Part shown: positions 1-8,297 of the stretch, piece after piece
How the letters are laid out: each line of letters begins with the position of its first letter
Position numbering within the stretch: position 1 is the stretch's first letter
Source: Cognatiyoonia sp965661665
Lineage (GTDB): Bacteria; Pseudomonadota; Alphaproteobacteria; Rhodobacterales; Rhodobacteraceae
DNA: 64,000 nucleotides
Direction: 5' to 3'
Assembly (NCBI RefSeq): GCF_965661665.1
Contig: NZ_CBFIEO010000003.1
Span: 1 to 64,000 of the forward strand
The notes under the pieces: model-generated
Told to the model about the DNA's origin: nothing
Databases searched by the model: none
What the model saw: the letters and a program-made list of their open reading frames with translations, nothing else
Made by a program: the position numbers and the translations under genes

Positions 1-869
1 CCGTCGCCTTTGGTCACTTTCAAGCCAAGGTCTGTTTCCTCGATAATCGCGCCCGCTTCGACCATCTTTTCCGCAAAACACGGGATGAGGTCGAGCCGTC
101 CGCCGATCAACTCCACCGACCCACCTGCTATCATCGGCGCGACCATAAACGTGCCAAGCTCAATCCGATCCGTCAGAACTTGCTGCGTGACACCGTTCAG
201 GCGATCGACACCTGTAATGGTCAGGGTGGACGTGCCGGCCCCTTCGATCTGCGCCCCCATCGCGTTTAGGCAATCGGCCAGCGCAACCGTGTCCGGCTCC
301 CGCGCCGCGTTCTTGATGACTGTCGTTCCTTTGGCCAGCGTCGCCGCCGCCATCGCATTTTCCGTCGCACCGACGGAGGCGAAGCGAAACTCAATTTCGC
401 ACCCCTTTAGGCCCTGGAGCGCGGACGCATGCACATAGCCATCGCGCAACTCAACCTTGGCACCCATCTTTTCGAGCGCATCAAGGTGCAAATCCACTGG
501 TCGCGCACCAATCGCGCAGCCACCGGGGAGAGAAACGACCGCCTCCCCATTCCTCGCCAACAGCGGACCCAACACCTGAAAAGACGCGCGCAGCTTCCGC
601 ACCAAATCATATTCTGCCTTATGGCTCGTCAAATCTGCCGCGCTCAAAACTATCACGCGCCCGCCTTCAAGTCGCGCAATCTCGACACCTAGCGACTCCA
701 TCACGTCGGAGATCGTGCGCACATCGGCGAGCTTCGGCACGTTGGTCAGCGTCACCGGCTCTTCCGTTAAAATGGACGCGGCGATGAGCTTTAAGGAGGT
801 GTTCTTAGCGCCCGCAATTTGAATGCGACCGTCGAGGGCATTTCCCCCTTTGACAACTATCGAGTCCAT
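1..869 (-). CDS. murA: UDP-N-acetylglucosamine 1-carboxyvinyltransferase, cut by window edge
   Basis: MurA transfers enolpyruvate from PEP to UDP-GlcNAc, the first committed cytoplasmic step of peptidoglycan synthesis. About 289 N-terminal residues lie here and the reading frame stays open to base 1, so the C-terminal part lies outside the window. Lys22-Asn23 in AGAKNTS fit the substrate-binding pair. The segment PGGCAIGARPVD carries Cys118, matching the catalytic, fosfomycin-binding Cys of the family. The ATG at 869-867 lies 6 bases after the stop of a small basic protein gene, suggesting co-transcription. No lesions were seen in the readable part. Confidence 0.95.
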   Translation of the reverse strand, partial: MDSIVVKGGNALDGRIQIAGAKNTSLKLIAASILTEEPVTLTNVPKLADVRTISDVMESLGVEIARLEGGRVIVLSAADLTSHKAEYDLVRKLRASFQVLGPLLARNGEAVVSLPGGCAIGARPVDLHLDALEKMGAKVELRDGYVHASALQGLKGCEIEFRFASVGATENAMAAATLAKGTTVIKNAAREPDTVALADCLNAMGAQIEGAGTSTLTITGVDRLNGVTQQVLTDRIELGTFMVAPMIAGGSVELIGGRLDLIPCFAEKMVEAGAIIEETDLGLKVTKGD

Positions 870-875
870 GCCTGT

Positions 876-1022
876 CTACTCTTTCTGATCTGCCGATTGA
901 GCCGCCCGTGCGCGGGCTTGCGCCTTGCGTTTGCCCATATTGGCCTTCAACGCCGCCTTCAACCTGTCTTCACGGGTCTGGGGCTTCTTGGCCTTATCTT
1001 CTTTGTCGCGCTTTTGCTCCAT
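876..1022 (-). CDS. short Lys/Arg-rich conserved-type protein upstream of murA
   Basis: This 48-residue frame starts at ATG 1022-1020 and ends at TAG 878-876, just ahead of murA. The product starts MEQKRDKEDKAKKPQ and is dominated by Lys, Arg, Glu, Gln and Ala, with no membrane segment or signal peptide. It looks like a short charged helix. Tight spacing to murA suggests one transcript, with the murA ribosome site inside its 3' end. I do not recognise a function. Short basic proteins at this position are, from memory, common in related genomes. The alternative is a translated leader of murA. Confidence 0.6.
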   Translation of the reverse strand: MEQKRDKEDKAKKPQTREDRLKAALKANMGKRKAQARARAAQSADQKE

Positions 1023-1105
1023 ACTGATGGAATATCAACCCAACGAAAAAGGGTCCAGAGAGGGCTTGCGTGAACGATCGTTTGCAGCTAATTCGCAGCC
1101 TCGAT

Positions 1106-1180
<75 letters not shown>

Positions 1181-1447
1181 TCCTCAAGATGAACGCACCG
1201 AAAATATTGCCGTCTAGAGTGGTGATTGCGCCACCGCCATCTATTTCGAACCAGATTCATATAAAAGACTCAAAATAGATGCATAAGGCTCTAATATTAA
1301 TAGATATTTCCGGACCTATTTTCACGCAAAAAAGCAAACATAAATGATGCTTACTAAATACTTAGAACAATAAGTCGAATTAACTTTAGCGCCTCAAGGA
1401 AACACTATTACACCTCAAAGGAGAGTTGGTTTTGATCATTCAAATAG

Positions 1448-1867
1448 GTGCCCACATTGCGCAAGGTTCAGACTGTTGATGTAGAATTCTTCTACAAATT
1501 GCGCGATGAATTCGAAGCGATAGCATGCATTCTAACCCAACAGTCAGAAGCAAACGAAGTGTTAACAAGTCAGGTCCTGACCAATCATAGCCGTTTTGTT
1601 GAGACCATGATCACATGTGCTGATCCAGCATCTTGTGAAAGCCATATCCTCAGCACGGGTCGCGAATTGGCGATTACATCTTTAAGCAGCCACTCGCCAG
1701 CCTTCAGCAACCCATTCATGAAAGCCGAAAAGCTTGAGGCGTATCTTGGAACCCCTGTTTTCGATGGTGACACCTGCGTTGGTGCATTGCAGATCATGCA
1801 CCAATGCAATCGTATTTGGTCGATGGCAGAACGCGAAAAACTTTCCCTGTTCGCTTTGGAAATTTAA
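1448..1867 (+). CDS. GAF-domain-like small protein
   Basis: The 139-residue product has a GAF-like C-terminal half: the segment YLGTPVFDGDTCVGAL followed by a helix with MAEREKLSLFA is typical of a small-molecule sensing GAF domain. No output domain is present. The only in-frame upstream start is GTG 1448, which directly follows an in-frame TAG and has a poor ribosome site. A good site (AAAGGAG, 1417-1423) sits 8 bases before TTG 1432, but that TTG is one base out of frame. The native start may therefore have been lost by a small indel, or the GTG is real. Base composition is more AT-rich than its neighbours. Confidence 0.55.
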   Translation: MPTLRKVQTVDVEFFYKLRDEFEAIACILTQQSEANEVLTSQVLTNHSRFVETMITCADPASCESHILSTGRELAITSLSSHSPAFSNPFMKAEKLEAYLGTPVFDGDTCVGALQIMHQCNRIWSMAEREKLSLFALEI

Positions 1868-1923
1868 CAGCATGACCAGTCCCAAGCGATAACCCTTACA
1901 TACCCCACAGAACTTTGGCGCAG

Positions 1924-2454
1924 TCAAACAGTACAGAGCCGCGTCTCAGGGTCGAGAGCGACATAACGTTCTGCTGTAATCCGGTGCAGGTCATCATTGG
2001 GCACAAACTGCCAGACTTCCAAGAACCGCTGCAGGACCCCATTTCTAAGGTATCGCGCCAATTGAGCGTTCCCGACGGGGCCAAAATTAATCGATGCGGA
2101 ATGAAATCCAATCCTCGCCTTGGGCGCGAGGCAGGCATTAGGCAAGGTCGTCAGGATCACGCAGGCTGAATTACAGAACCCTTCAATCCGAACGAGTCCG
2201 CCCCAATTGAGCAATTGGCGCCGTTGCGCCTCCACAACAATGATCCGGCCGCCTTTGTGGTTACGAATGACATGTGTGCTTGTGGCATCCAACTGCGGCG
2301 CGCGTGCTGATCCAAAGCGTTCATTTGTCGCTCGGGCATCCTGCCAAACAATTGAGTTCTCGATTTGGTCGGAAAGGACGCACCCGCTCAATGCGACCGC
2401 GCAAAGCGCAAAAAGAAACGTGCGCGCCCTGAGAAAGCGGAGCGGTGGTGCCAT
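1924..2454 (-). CDS. lipoprotein with ClpP/crotonase-like fold signature
   Basis: The 176-residue product begins with a lipoprotein signal peptide (MAPPLRFLRARTF, then FALCAVALSGC, lipobox Cys at about residue 25), so it is probably membrane-anchored in the periplasm. The body contains RIEGFCNSACVIL and later ARIGFHSA. That GxCxSAC plus IGFHSA pattern is seen in periplasmic ClpP-fold-like proteins, where the Ser would be the nucleophile; this is inference from the motif. A longer in-frame start at 2499 would overlap the end of the acyl-CoA ligase gene, so the internal ATG before the hydrophobic stretch was chosen. It lies downstream of the ligase on the same strand. Confidence 0.65.
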   Translation of the reverse strand: MAPPLRFLRARTFLFALCAVALSGCVLSDQIENSIVWQDARATNERFGSARAPQLDATSTHVIRNHKGGRIIVVEAQRRQLLNWGGLVRIEGFCNSACVILTTLPNACLAPKARIGFHSASINFGPVGNAQLARYLRNGVLQRFLEVWQFVPNDDLHRITAERYVALDPETRLCTV

Positions 2455-2480
2455 TGCACTAACCGCTCCAACTTCTTTTC

Positions 2481-4367
2481 TTAGTCTGCCCAGTCCCATT
2501 TCGGGATAAAGCGACCCATGACGTCGGCGACCGCCGCTTTGTCACAGTTCGAGCCTTTCTGAACCTTTGAGACGAGGCCACGCTTCTTATCTTCAACTAC
2601 CGCAACAACTTCTGCGTCATGATCGGCAAGGGCCGCGTTGAAGATGCGTGTCATCGCGCTCTTACGCAGGTCCGGCTTAAAGATTTTGCCAACCGCTGTC
2701 TTTGGCAGTTCTTCAACGATCTCAAGATACTTTGGATGCGCCGCACGCTCATGAATGTGCTCTTCCGCGAAGGCCTGCAATTCCGCCTCTGTCACAGTCG
2801 CACCAGCGACAAGCTCAACGTAGACGCAAGGCAGCTCACCCGCATGGGCATCCGGCTGACCGATGGCACCCGCAATCGCGACTTGGTCATGGCTTGCCAA
2901 AGCTTCTTCGATCTCGGCGGGATCGATGTTGTGACCGCCACGAATGATCAAGTCTTTCGCACGACCTGTAATCCACAGGTAGCCATCCTCATCCATACGG
3001 CCAAGATCGCCCGTGCGCAGGTACTGTGTCTCAGATTTTGGACCAGGGTAGTAGAGGCCTACGTTTTTGGACGCCTCAGTATAAGTATGCCCCATTGAAA
3101 CACCAGGGTTGGAGATACAGATCTCACCAATGCCACCGGCTTCTGTCTCCTCACCTGTCGCAACAGACATGATTTTGATGTCGGTGTACGGGAATGGCAG
3201 ACCGATGGAGCCGACCTTCTTCTCCCCCTCTGGTGGGTTGATGGAAACAAGCGTCGTCGCCTCCGTCAGACCGTAGCCTTCGCAGATGTTGACGCCAGCG
3301 GCCTGCTCAAACTTCTTGTAAAGCTCAACCGGCAGCGGCGCGGAGCCACAGAAGGCTTGCTTTAGCGATGAAATATCGGCGTTCACTGGGCGCTGCATCA
3401 GTGCAGCAATCGCTGTCGGGACAGTGATCATGAACGTCACTTTGTAACGCTCGATAAGCTTCCAGAAGTTATCGAACACACCGTCGCCGCGATAGCCTTG
3501 AGGCGTTGGGAAAACGATATGCGCGCCGGACTTGAGCGACGCCCCAAGCGATACGATGGCTGCAAAAACGTGGAACATCGGCAGCGGACAAATCTGAACG
3601 TCATTCTCTGTGAACAAAAGGCGATGACCCAACCAAGCATTGTAGATAATACCGGAGTACCGCATCTGCGCGACCTTCGGCATACCCGTCGTCCCACCAG
3701 TGTGAAAATAGGCAGACACACGGTCAGACGAGCTGTCAGCAAATGACAAGGTCGTCGGCTGCTTGTTCACCTCTGTTATGAAGTCGAGCACTTTGGCTTT
3801 GTGCTTCACAGGGTTCTTCGGACGAATAAGCGGTACGATGAATTTCTTCAGACCCGTCAGATAGCGCAGCAGGTCCACTTCAAGAACTGTCTCAACATTC
3901 GGGGCCAGCGCCAAGGCCTCCGCCGCTTTTTGCGGCACGTCTGTCTTTGGGAAAGCCTTCAGCGTGACCAACACCTTGGCGTTGGTCTCACGCAGGATCG
4001 CAGCGATCTGTTCTGCTTCGAGCAGAGGGTTGATCGGGTTCACGATGCCTGCAACTTGTCCACCCAGATACGTCAGGATCGTTTCGTTTGCGTTTGGCAT
4101 TAGGTAAGCGACAACATCCTTCTCACCAACTCCCAGTGAACGGAAAAGGTTTGCGGTTTGCGCCGTCTTCGCTTTCACCTCATTCCAAGTGAACGTCTCT
4201 TCGGGGTCTTTTTCACCGGACTGAAGTTGAAATGTGATCGCTTTGCGGTCACCAAACTTGGCAGCCGTTTCGCTGATCATTTCGAACATCGTGGTTGGCA
4301 GCTCGCGCTGCTCCCATGGCATCTCTTGTTCGATTGCGTTCCGATCGTCAGCATTCCTAAAGGCCAC
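2481..4367 (-). CDS. AMP-dependent acyl-CoA synthetase
   Basis: This 628-residue adenylate-forming ligase activates a carboxylic acid as acyl-AMP and then acyl-CoA. The ATP-binding loop FHTGGTTGMPK, the motif GYGLTEAT, the hinge region YLRTGDLGRMDEDGYLW and GRAKDLIIRGGHNIDP, and a C-terminal PKTAVGKIFK with the catalytic Lys are all in place. The start is a GTG preceded by GGGGAGGAGCG. It is longer than the typical 540-residue bacterial enzymes, as in many roseobacter acyl-CoA synthetases. The substrate cannot be read from sequence. It follows the ABC exporter gene by about 110 bases on the same strand. Confidence 0.9.
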   Translation of the reverse strand: MAFRNADDRNAIEQEMPWEQRELPTTMFEMISETAAKFGDRKAITFQLQSGEKDPEETFTWNEVKAKTAQTANLFRSLGVGEKDVVAYLMPNANETILTYLGGQVAGIVNPINPLLEAEQIAAILRETNAKVLVTLKAFPKTDVPQKAAEALALAPNVETVLEVDLLRYLTGLKKFIVPLIRPKNPVKHKAKVLDFITEVNKQPTTLSFADSSSDRVSAYFHTGGTTGMPKVAQMRYSGIIYNAWLGHRLLFTENDVQICPLPMFHVFAAIVSLGASLKSGAHIVFPTPQGYRGDGVFDNFWKLIERYKVTFMITVPTAIAALMQRPVNADISSLKQAFCGSAPLPVELYKKFEQAAGVNICEGYGLTEATTLVSINPPEGEKKVGSIGLPFPYTDIKIMSVATGEETEAGGIGEICISNPGVSMGHTYTEASKNVGLYYPGPKSETQYLRTGDLGRMDEDGYLWITGRAKDLIIRGGHNIDPAEIEEALASHDQVAIAGAIGQPDAHAGELPCVYVELVAGATVTEAELQAFAEEHIHERAAHPKYLEIVEELPKTAVGKIFKPDLRKSAMTRIFNAALADHDAEVVAVVEDKKRGLVSKVQKGSNCDKAAVADVMGRFIPKWDWAD

Positions 4368-4479
4368 GCTGCGCTCCTCCCCTGTTGTCTATACGCTCGC
4401 TCCACTGCGTGCGCACTCCCTGACGCGCAGGATGTATAACTTTAGCTAGTCGCGCAAGACTGACGCAGCGAAACAAGCA

Positions 4480-6273
4480 CTAAGCGGCCGCGGAACCGTC
4501 CGTAAATTGCAGTTTGGCCAGCCGTGCATAAAGCCCACCTTCGGCCACAAGGCTGTCGTGCGTGCCCTGAGCGACGACGCGACCACCATCGAACACAATG
4601 ATCCGATCCGCCTTTTTCACCGTCGCCAAACGGTGCGCCACGATCAAGGTGGTCCGATCTTGCGAGAGTTGCTCAACCGCTTGCTGCACCGCCACTTCGC
4701 TTTCCGCATCCAGTGCGGAGGTCGCCTCATCCAATAGAAGGATTGGCGCATCCCGCAGAATGGCCCGCGCGATGGCAATCCGCTGCTTCTGACCACCAGA
4801 CAGCATCACACCGCGCTCACCCACCTGACTGTCGTACCCGTCCGGCAAACCCATCAAAAAGTCATGCGCAGCGGCGGCTTTCGCGGCGGCCTCAACTTCT
4901 GCATTCGTCGCTTTAGGCCGTCCAAAGCGAATATTCTCACGCGCGGTATCGGCAAATATCACAGGATCTTGCGGCACCAAGGCGATGTGCTGTCGGAAAT
5001 CCATCCGCGCCATGTCTTTAACGTCGATGCCATCAATCGTGACCCTGCCCTTTTGAGGGTCATAAAAACGTTGCACCAACTGAATAATCGTTGTTTTGCC
5101 GGCGCCTGATGGCCCGACGAGCGCGACGGTCTCACCCGGGCTGATCTGCAAGCTCACACCATCAAGGGCAGAAATACTTGGCCGCGACGGATAACTGAAA
5201 GACACATCTTCAAAAGCAATTTCACCTCGCATGCGCTCTGGCACAGCGACCGCATTGGCCAGATCGGAAACCGTATCTTCGGCACTCAACAGTTCCACCA
5301 GCCGTTCCGTTGCACCTGCGGCCCGTTGTAACTCGCCCCAAATTTCAGTCAAAGCCGCCAGCGCTCCGGCCACCATGATCGTGTAGATCATGAACTGAAC
5401 CAGCTCGCCCACAGTGATCACGCCGGTCCGCACATCATTGGCGCCCATCCAAAGAAAGCCAACGATCCCAGAAAACGCCATGAAGATCACAATTGCTGTC
5501 AGAAAGGCGCGCGTTGCGATCCGGCGGCGGGCGGCGACAAAACTGCGCTCCGTCACATCGCCGAACTTTTCGCGGCTCAACCCTTCATGCGTGAACGCCT
5601 GAACCGTCTGCGCAGACAACAACTGCTCTGAAGCGTCACCAGACGATGCCGCGATCCAGTCTTGGTTTTCTTTCGACAACCGGCGGACGCGCCGACCCAA
5701 AAGAATGATTGGCAAAACGATGAAAGGAATGGGCCAGAGCACGAGTGCCGACATCTTCACAGACGTCCACAGCATCAACCCGATGCCGCCAACAAGGATC
5801 AAGACATTGCGCAGCGCGACAGAGACGGAGCTGCCGATCACTGACAAGATCAGCGTCGTATCGGTCGTGATCCGGCTGAGAACCTCCCCCGTCATGATTT
5901 TTTCGAAGAATGCGGGGCTCATGGCAATCATGCGATTGAAGACACCCTTTCGAATGTCCGCCACCACCCGTTCGCCCAAACGAGTGACAAGGTAATACCG
6001 CATCGCCGTACCGACGGCCAAAAAGGCTGCAATCCCGATGGCTGCGAGGAAATAATCCTGCAACAACTGCGCGTTTTCTTCGTTGAAAGTGTCGATCACG
6101 CGCCGAACGGCCAGTGGCAGGGCCAGCGACAGCCCAGCCGTAATTATAAGCGCCATCAAAGCCAGCATCATCATCACACGATAAGGTGCCATGAACGGCC
6201 ACAAATGCTTCAACGTCCCAACTTGCTTGGACGCCGCGCGATCGTCTTCTGATTGGATAAGTGTGTCAGCCAT
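4480..6273 (-). CDS. MsbA-like ABC exporter, fused permease-ATPase
   Basis: This 597-residue half-transporter has an N-terminal six-helix membrane domain (about residues 30-320) and a C-terminal ATPase. The nucleotide-binding domain shows Walker A GPSGAGKTT, signature LSGGQKQR, Walker B ILLLDEATSALD and the switch His in IVAHRLATV. It should dimerise in the inner membrane and export a lipid or hydrophobic compound; the cargo is unknown. The start was set at ATG 6273 (MADTLIQSEDD) because the longer frame to 6348 runs to within 3 bases of the tRNA-Gly 3' end and adds a non-conserved Arg-rich lead. Confidence 0.9.
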   Translation of the reverse strand: MADTLIQSEDDRAASKQVGTLKHLWPFMAPYRVMMMLALMALIITAGLSLALPLAVRRVIDTFNEENAQLLQDYFLAAIGIAAFLAVGTAMRYYLVTRLGERVVADIRKGVFNRMIAMSPAFFEKIMTGEVLSRITTDTTLILSVIGSSVSVALRNVLILVGGIGLMLWTSVKMSALVLWPIPFIVLPIILLGRRVRRLSKENQDWIAASSGDASEQLLSAQTVQAFTHEGLSREKFGDVTERSFVAARRRIATRAFLTAIVIFMAFSGIVGFLWMGANDVRTGVITVGELVQFMIYTIMVAGALAALTEIWGELQRAAGATERLVELLSAEDTVSDLANAVAVPERMRGEIAFEDVSFSYPSRPSISALDGVSLQISPGETVALVGPSGAGKTTIIQLVQRFYDPQKGRVTIDGIDVKDMARMDFRQHIALVPQDPVIFADTARENIRFGRPKATNAEVEAAAKAAAAHDFLMGLPDGYDSQVGERGVMLSGGQKQRIAIARAILRDAPILLLDEATSALDAESEVAVQQAVEQLSQDRTTLIVAHRLATVKKADRIIVFDGGRVVAQGTHDSLVAEGGLYARLAKLQFTDGSAAA

Positions 6274-6350
6274 TCGTACGTCGTGTCTCCGGTCTGTCGA
6301 GATAAAACTGCGTCGCCGAAAGAGCAAGTCAGCACGTGTTGCGAACATCC

Positions 6351-6424
6351 TGGAGCGGGTAGCGGGAATCGAACCCGCACCTTAAGCTTGGAAGGCTCTT
6401 ATGATACCATTTCACCATACCCGC
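6351..6424 (-). tRNA. tRNA-Gly(TCC)
   Basis: Read on the minus strand, acceptor GCGGGTA pairs with TACCCGC, followed by discriminator T and encoded CCA (6353-6351). The anticodon loop CTTCCAA carries TCC, decoding GGA and GGG. The T arm is GCGGG-TTCGATT-CCCGC. It lies directly upstream of the ABC exporter gene on the same strand. Confidence 0.96.
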
Positions 6425-6461
6425 TCAGGAACTTTGGCTATATTTTAGCCCCTGTGGACCG

Positions 6462-6563
6462 TCAAGCGACAAAACCAGACGGATGTTCTTCGGTTAAATC
6501 CGACACATAAGTCCAGCCACAACAAGCATCCCGGTCAAACCGAGGAGCCCGATTTGGCTGCAA
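6462..6563 (-). CDS. possible 33-residue peptide with a strong ribosome site
   Basis: In the roughly 315 bases between tRNA-Gly and the cupredoxin-like gene, a TTG at 6563 is preceded by a textbook site (GGAGGTGAA, about 6 bases away). It opens a 33-codon frame ending in TGA at 6464-6462. The peptide starts MQPNRAPRFDRDACCGW and contains a Cys-Cys pair. No homologue is recognised. It may be a real small protein or the 3' end of a lost gene. The rest of this spacer shows nothing clear. Confidence 0.3.
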   Translation of the reverse strand: MQPNRAPRFDRDACCGWTYVSDLTEEHPSGFVA

Positions 6564-6740
6564 TTTCACCTCCGTTTGTTGTTTCTCTATCTAGGACGGA
6601 TAAGCCTCCTGTCGCGAACTGTCCCCAATAACAGATCAAACGGCCACCCTCCCAAGCCAGACCAGCCATATCCGCGCCCGATTTGGCCAGTAAACACATG
6701 AGCGTAAGTACTCAGAGCGTTGTTACTTATGGTTAGAAAT

Positions 6741-7262
6741 ATGAAGAAAATTGCGATCACAACCCTCTTGGCAACCGCAGCGTTGATCCCCGCGGTCGAT
6801 GCCGTTGCACAGGCAAATTCCGGCACAGCCCACGAGATGCGGATGCAGCGAACAGGATATTTCCCGAAGGTCATTCACATCCAGCCTGGCGACACGATCC
6901 AATTCATAAATTAATACGCAAGCCGCGTGCGCCTGGGAACACCCGATCGAAACGACAATATCTCTGGATATGATTCAGATGACCCGTGCTTGGTCCGCCC
7001 TAATTATGATCCTGATGAAATGTTCGACAATGAGAACATGCAAGCGCTCAACTTCAATGATGATCGCGATTTCGGATTCTATTTTGCTGGTCCAACCGAC
7101 GGTTTCCAGACGCCGTGGATTTCGTCCGGCAACACATACGTCATGACGTGGCCATCATGTTATGAACCAATACTCTATGCCCCGCGTCGCGAAGGATACT
7201 CATGGAGCCGCAATAATTATCGTGGCGAAGTCTCCTTCGACGAACCTGATCTCGGTCAGTGA
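6741..7262 (+). pseudogene. secreted cupredoxin-like protein gene broken by TAA
   Basis: The frame starts MKKIAITTLLATAAL with a clear signal peptide. It continues HEMRMQRTGYFPKVIHI and QPGDTIQFIN, a pattern like the first strands of a cupredoxin, where copper-binding residues would come later. A TAA at 6912-6914 interrupts it, but the same frame then runs on to 7260 with protein-like content (PDRNDNISGYDSDDP, WPSCYEPILYAPRR). A single CAA-to-TAA change would explain the break. The whole frame is 174 codons. The 3' end overlaps the convergent SRAP gene by 7 bases. Two separate short proteins are less likely, because the downstream half has no start signal. Confidence 0.6.
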
Positions 7263-7924
7263 TCGTCAAAGGGCTCGATCAATTTGGGCCCTTTTGCTTT
7301 GTTGGAATTCACTGCCGTCGAAACACGGGTGAAGGTCAGCGCCTCTTCGGGGGCGCTTTTCATAAGGGCCACAGCCCCTTTGCCTGCCTCACCCAACCAA
7401 AGCGGCCAATCTGCTTCTTCCAAGATCACTGGCAGGCGATGATGAATGGGTTCCATCGCTTTGTTGGCCGCTGTCGTCACAATTGCGCAAGTCGGCCGCG
7501 CCTCATCCCCTGCTCCCCAATTCTGCCAGACACCGGCAAAAGCCATTGGCGCACCGTCTGACCGCACGACCCACCATGGCAAAGGCTTCTGCCCCTCAAC
7601 CCGTTTCCATTCATAAAACCCGCTCGCCACGATCAAACACCGTCGATTGCGACAGGCATCACGGAAGGCTGGTTTCTCCGCAATCGTCTCCGACCGCGTA
7701 TTGATCAATAACGGCCCACCATTGGGCGCCTTGTACCAATGCGGCAGAAACCCCCAGCGCATCGACTGCAACCGACGTGTGCCGTCAGCAGAGGTGACAA
7801 CATGCACCTGCGTCGTCGGGCAAATGTTGTAATTGGGAACATCCGGCAAATCGTTGGACGGTGTCGCGTCAAACAACTGCACCATCGCTTCATGCGGGAG
7901 GGTCAATGCCATCCGTCCACACAT
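7256..7924 (-). CDS. SOS response-associated peptidase (SRAP, YedK/HMCES type)
   Basis: The 222-residue product starts MCGRMALT, with Cys2 as the family nucleophile that forms a thiazolidine crosslink with abasic sites in single-stranded DNA. Further family marks are NTRSETIAEKPAF, RRCLIVASGFYEW (catalytic Glu region) and a late HHRLPVIL with the conserved His. Length is normal. The start was chosen because Cys must be residue 2 after Met removal; a longer frame to 7978 is ignored. It begins one base after the DUF1992 gene ends, so the two are probably co-transcribed. Confidence 0.92.
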   Translation of the reverse strand: MCGRMALTLPHEAMVQLFDATPSNDLPDVPNYNICPTTQVHVVTSADGTRRLQSMRWGFLPHWYKAPNGGPLLINTRSETIAEKPAFRDACRNRRCLIVASGFYEWKRVEGQKPLPWWVVRSDGAPMAFAGVWQNWGAGDEARPTCAIVTTAANKAMEPIHHRLPVILEEADWPLWLGEAGKGAVALMKSAPEEALTFTRVSTAVNSNKAKGPKLIEPFDDH

Positions 7925-7925
7925 C

Positions 7926-8228
7926 TCAGCGGGTCCAAGCCTCTTTCGCCAAGGCGATCCGTGGCTCCAAATCGGCAATCTTTTTCAAAACGACGCGCCG
8001 CTCCGACATCGGCAGGTCTGGCAAGCCTCCTCTTAGCGCAACCAGCTCTTTTTGCAGCAGAACAAACTCCGGCACCACACCGTTGCGCTGCATGGTCCGC
8101 GCAAGATAATCGAGCCCCGCCTGATCTTCCGGCAAAGGCTTGCCCCCACCCGGCAGGTCGTTAAAGGCCCCTTCGGCCTCAGCCTCCCGCACCTTGGCGT
8201 CGATCAAATCTATCAGCGGATGGTCCAT
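7926..8228 (-). CDS. DUF1992 (DnaJC28-like conserved domain) protein
   Basis: This 100-residue protein matches the DUF1992 pattern: MDHPLIDLIDAKVREAEAEG, FNDLPGGGKPL, then a helical region with LPMSERRVVLKKI. The domain also occurs in eukaryotic DNAJC28; its bacterial function is unknown. ATG 8228 was chosen over an upstream ATG that adds an unrelated lead. The stop (TGA) is one base from the SRAP start, so the pair forms a two-gene unit. Confidence 0.82.
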   Translation of the reverse strand: MDHPLIDLIDAKVREAEAEGAFNDLPGGGKPLPEDQAGLDYLARTMQRNGVVPEFVLLQKELVALRGGLPDLPMSERRVVLKKIADLEPRIALAKEAWTR

Positions 8229-8297
8229 CAGCCCTCTGCCAAAAGGAAAACACCGCCGCAATATAGCGGGGGTGCCAAACTCAAACCAGTGGTCGGT

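Noticed and set aside
6587..6874. 95-codon minus-strand frame opposite the cupredoxin-like gene
   Set aside because: It overlaps the signal-peptide coding part of the plus-strand gene, which has clear protein features.
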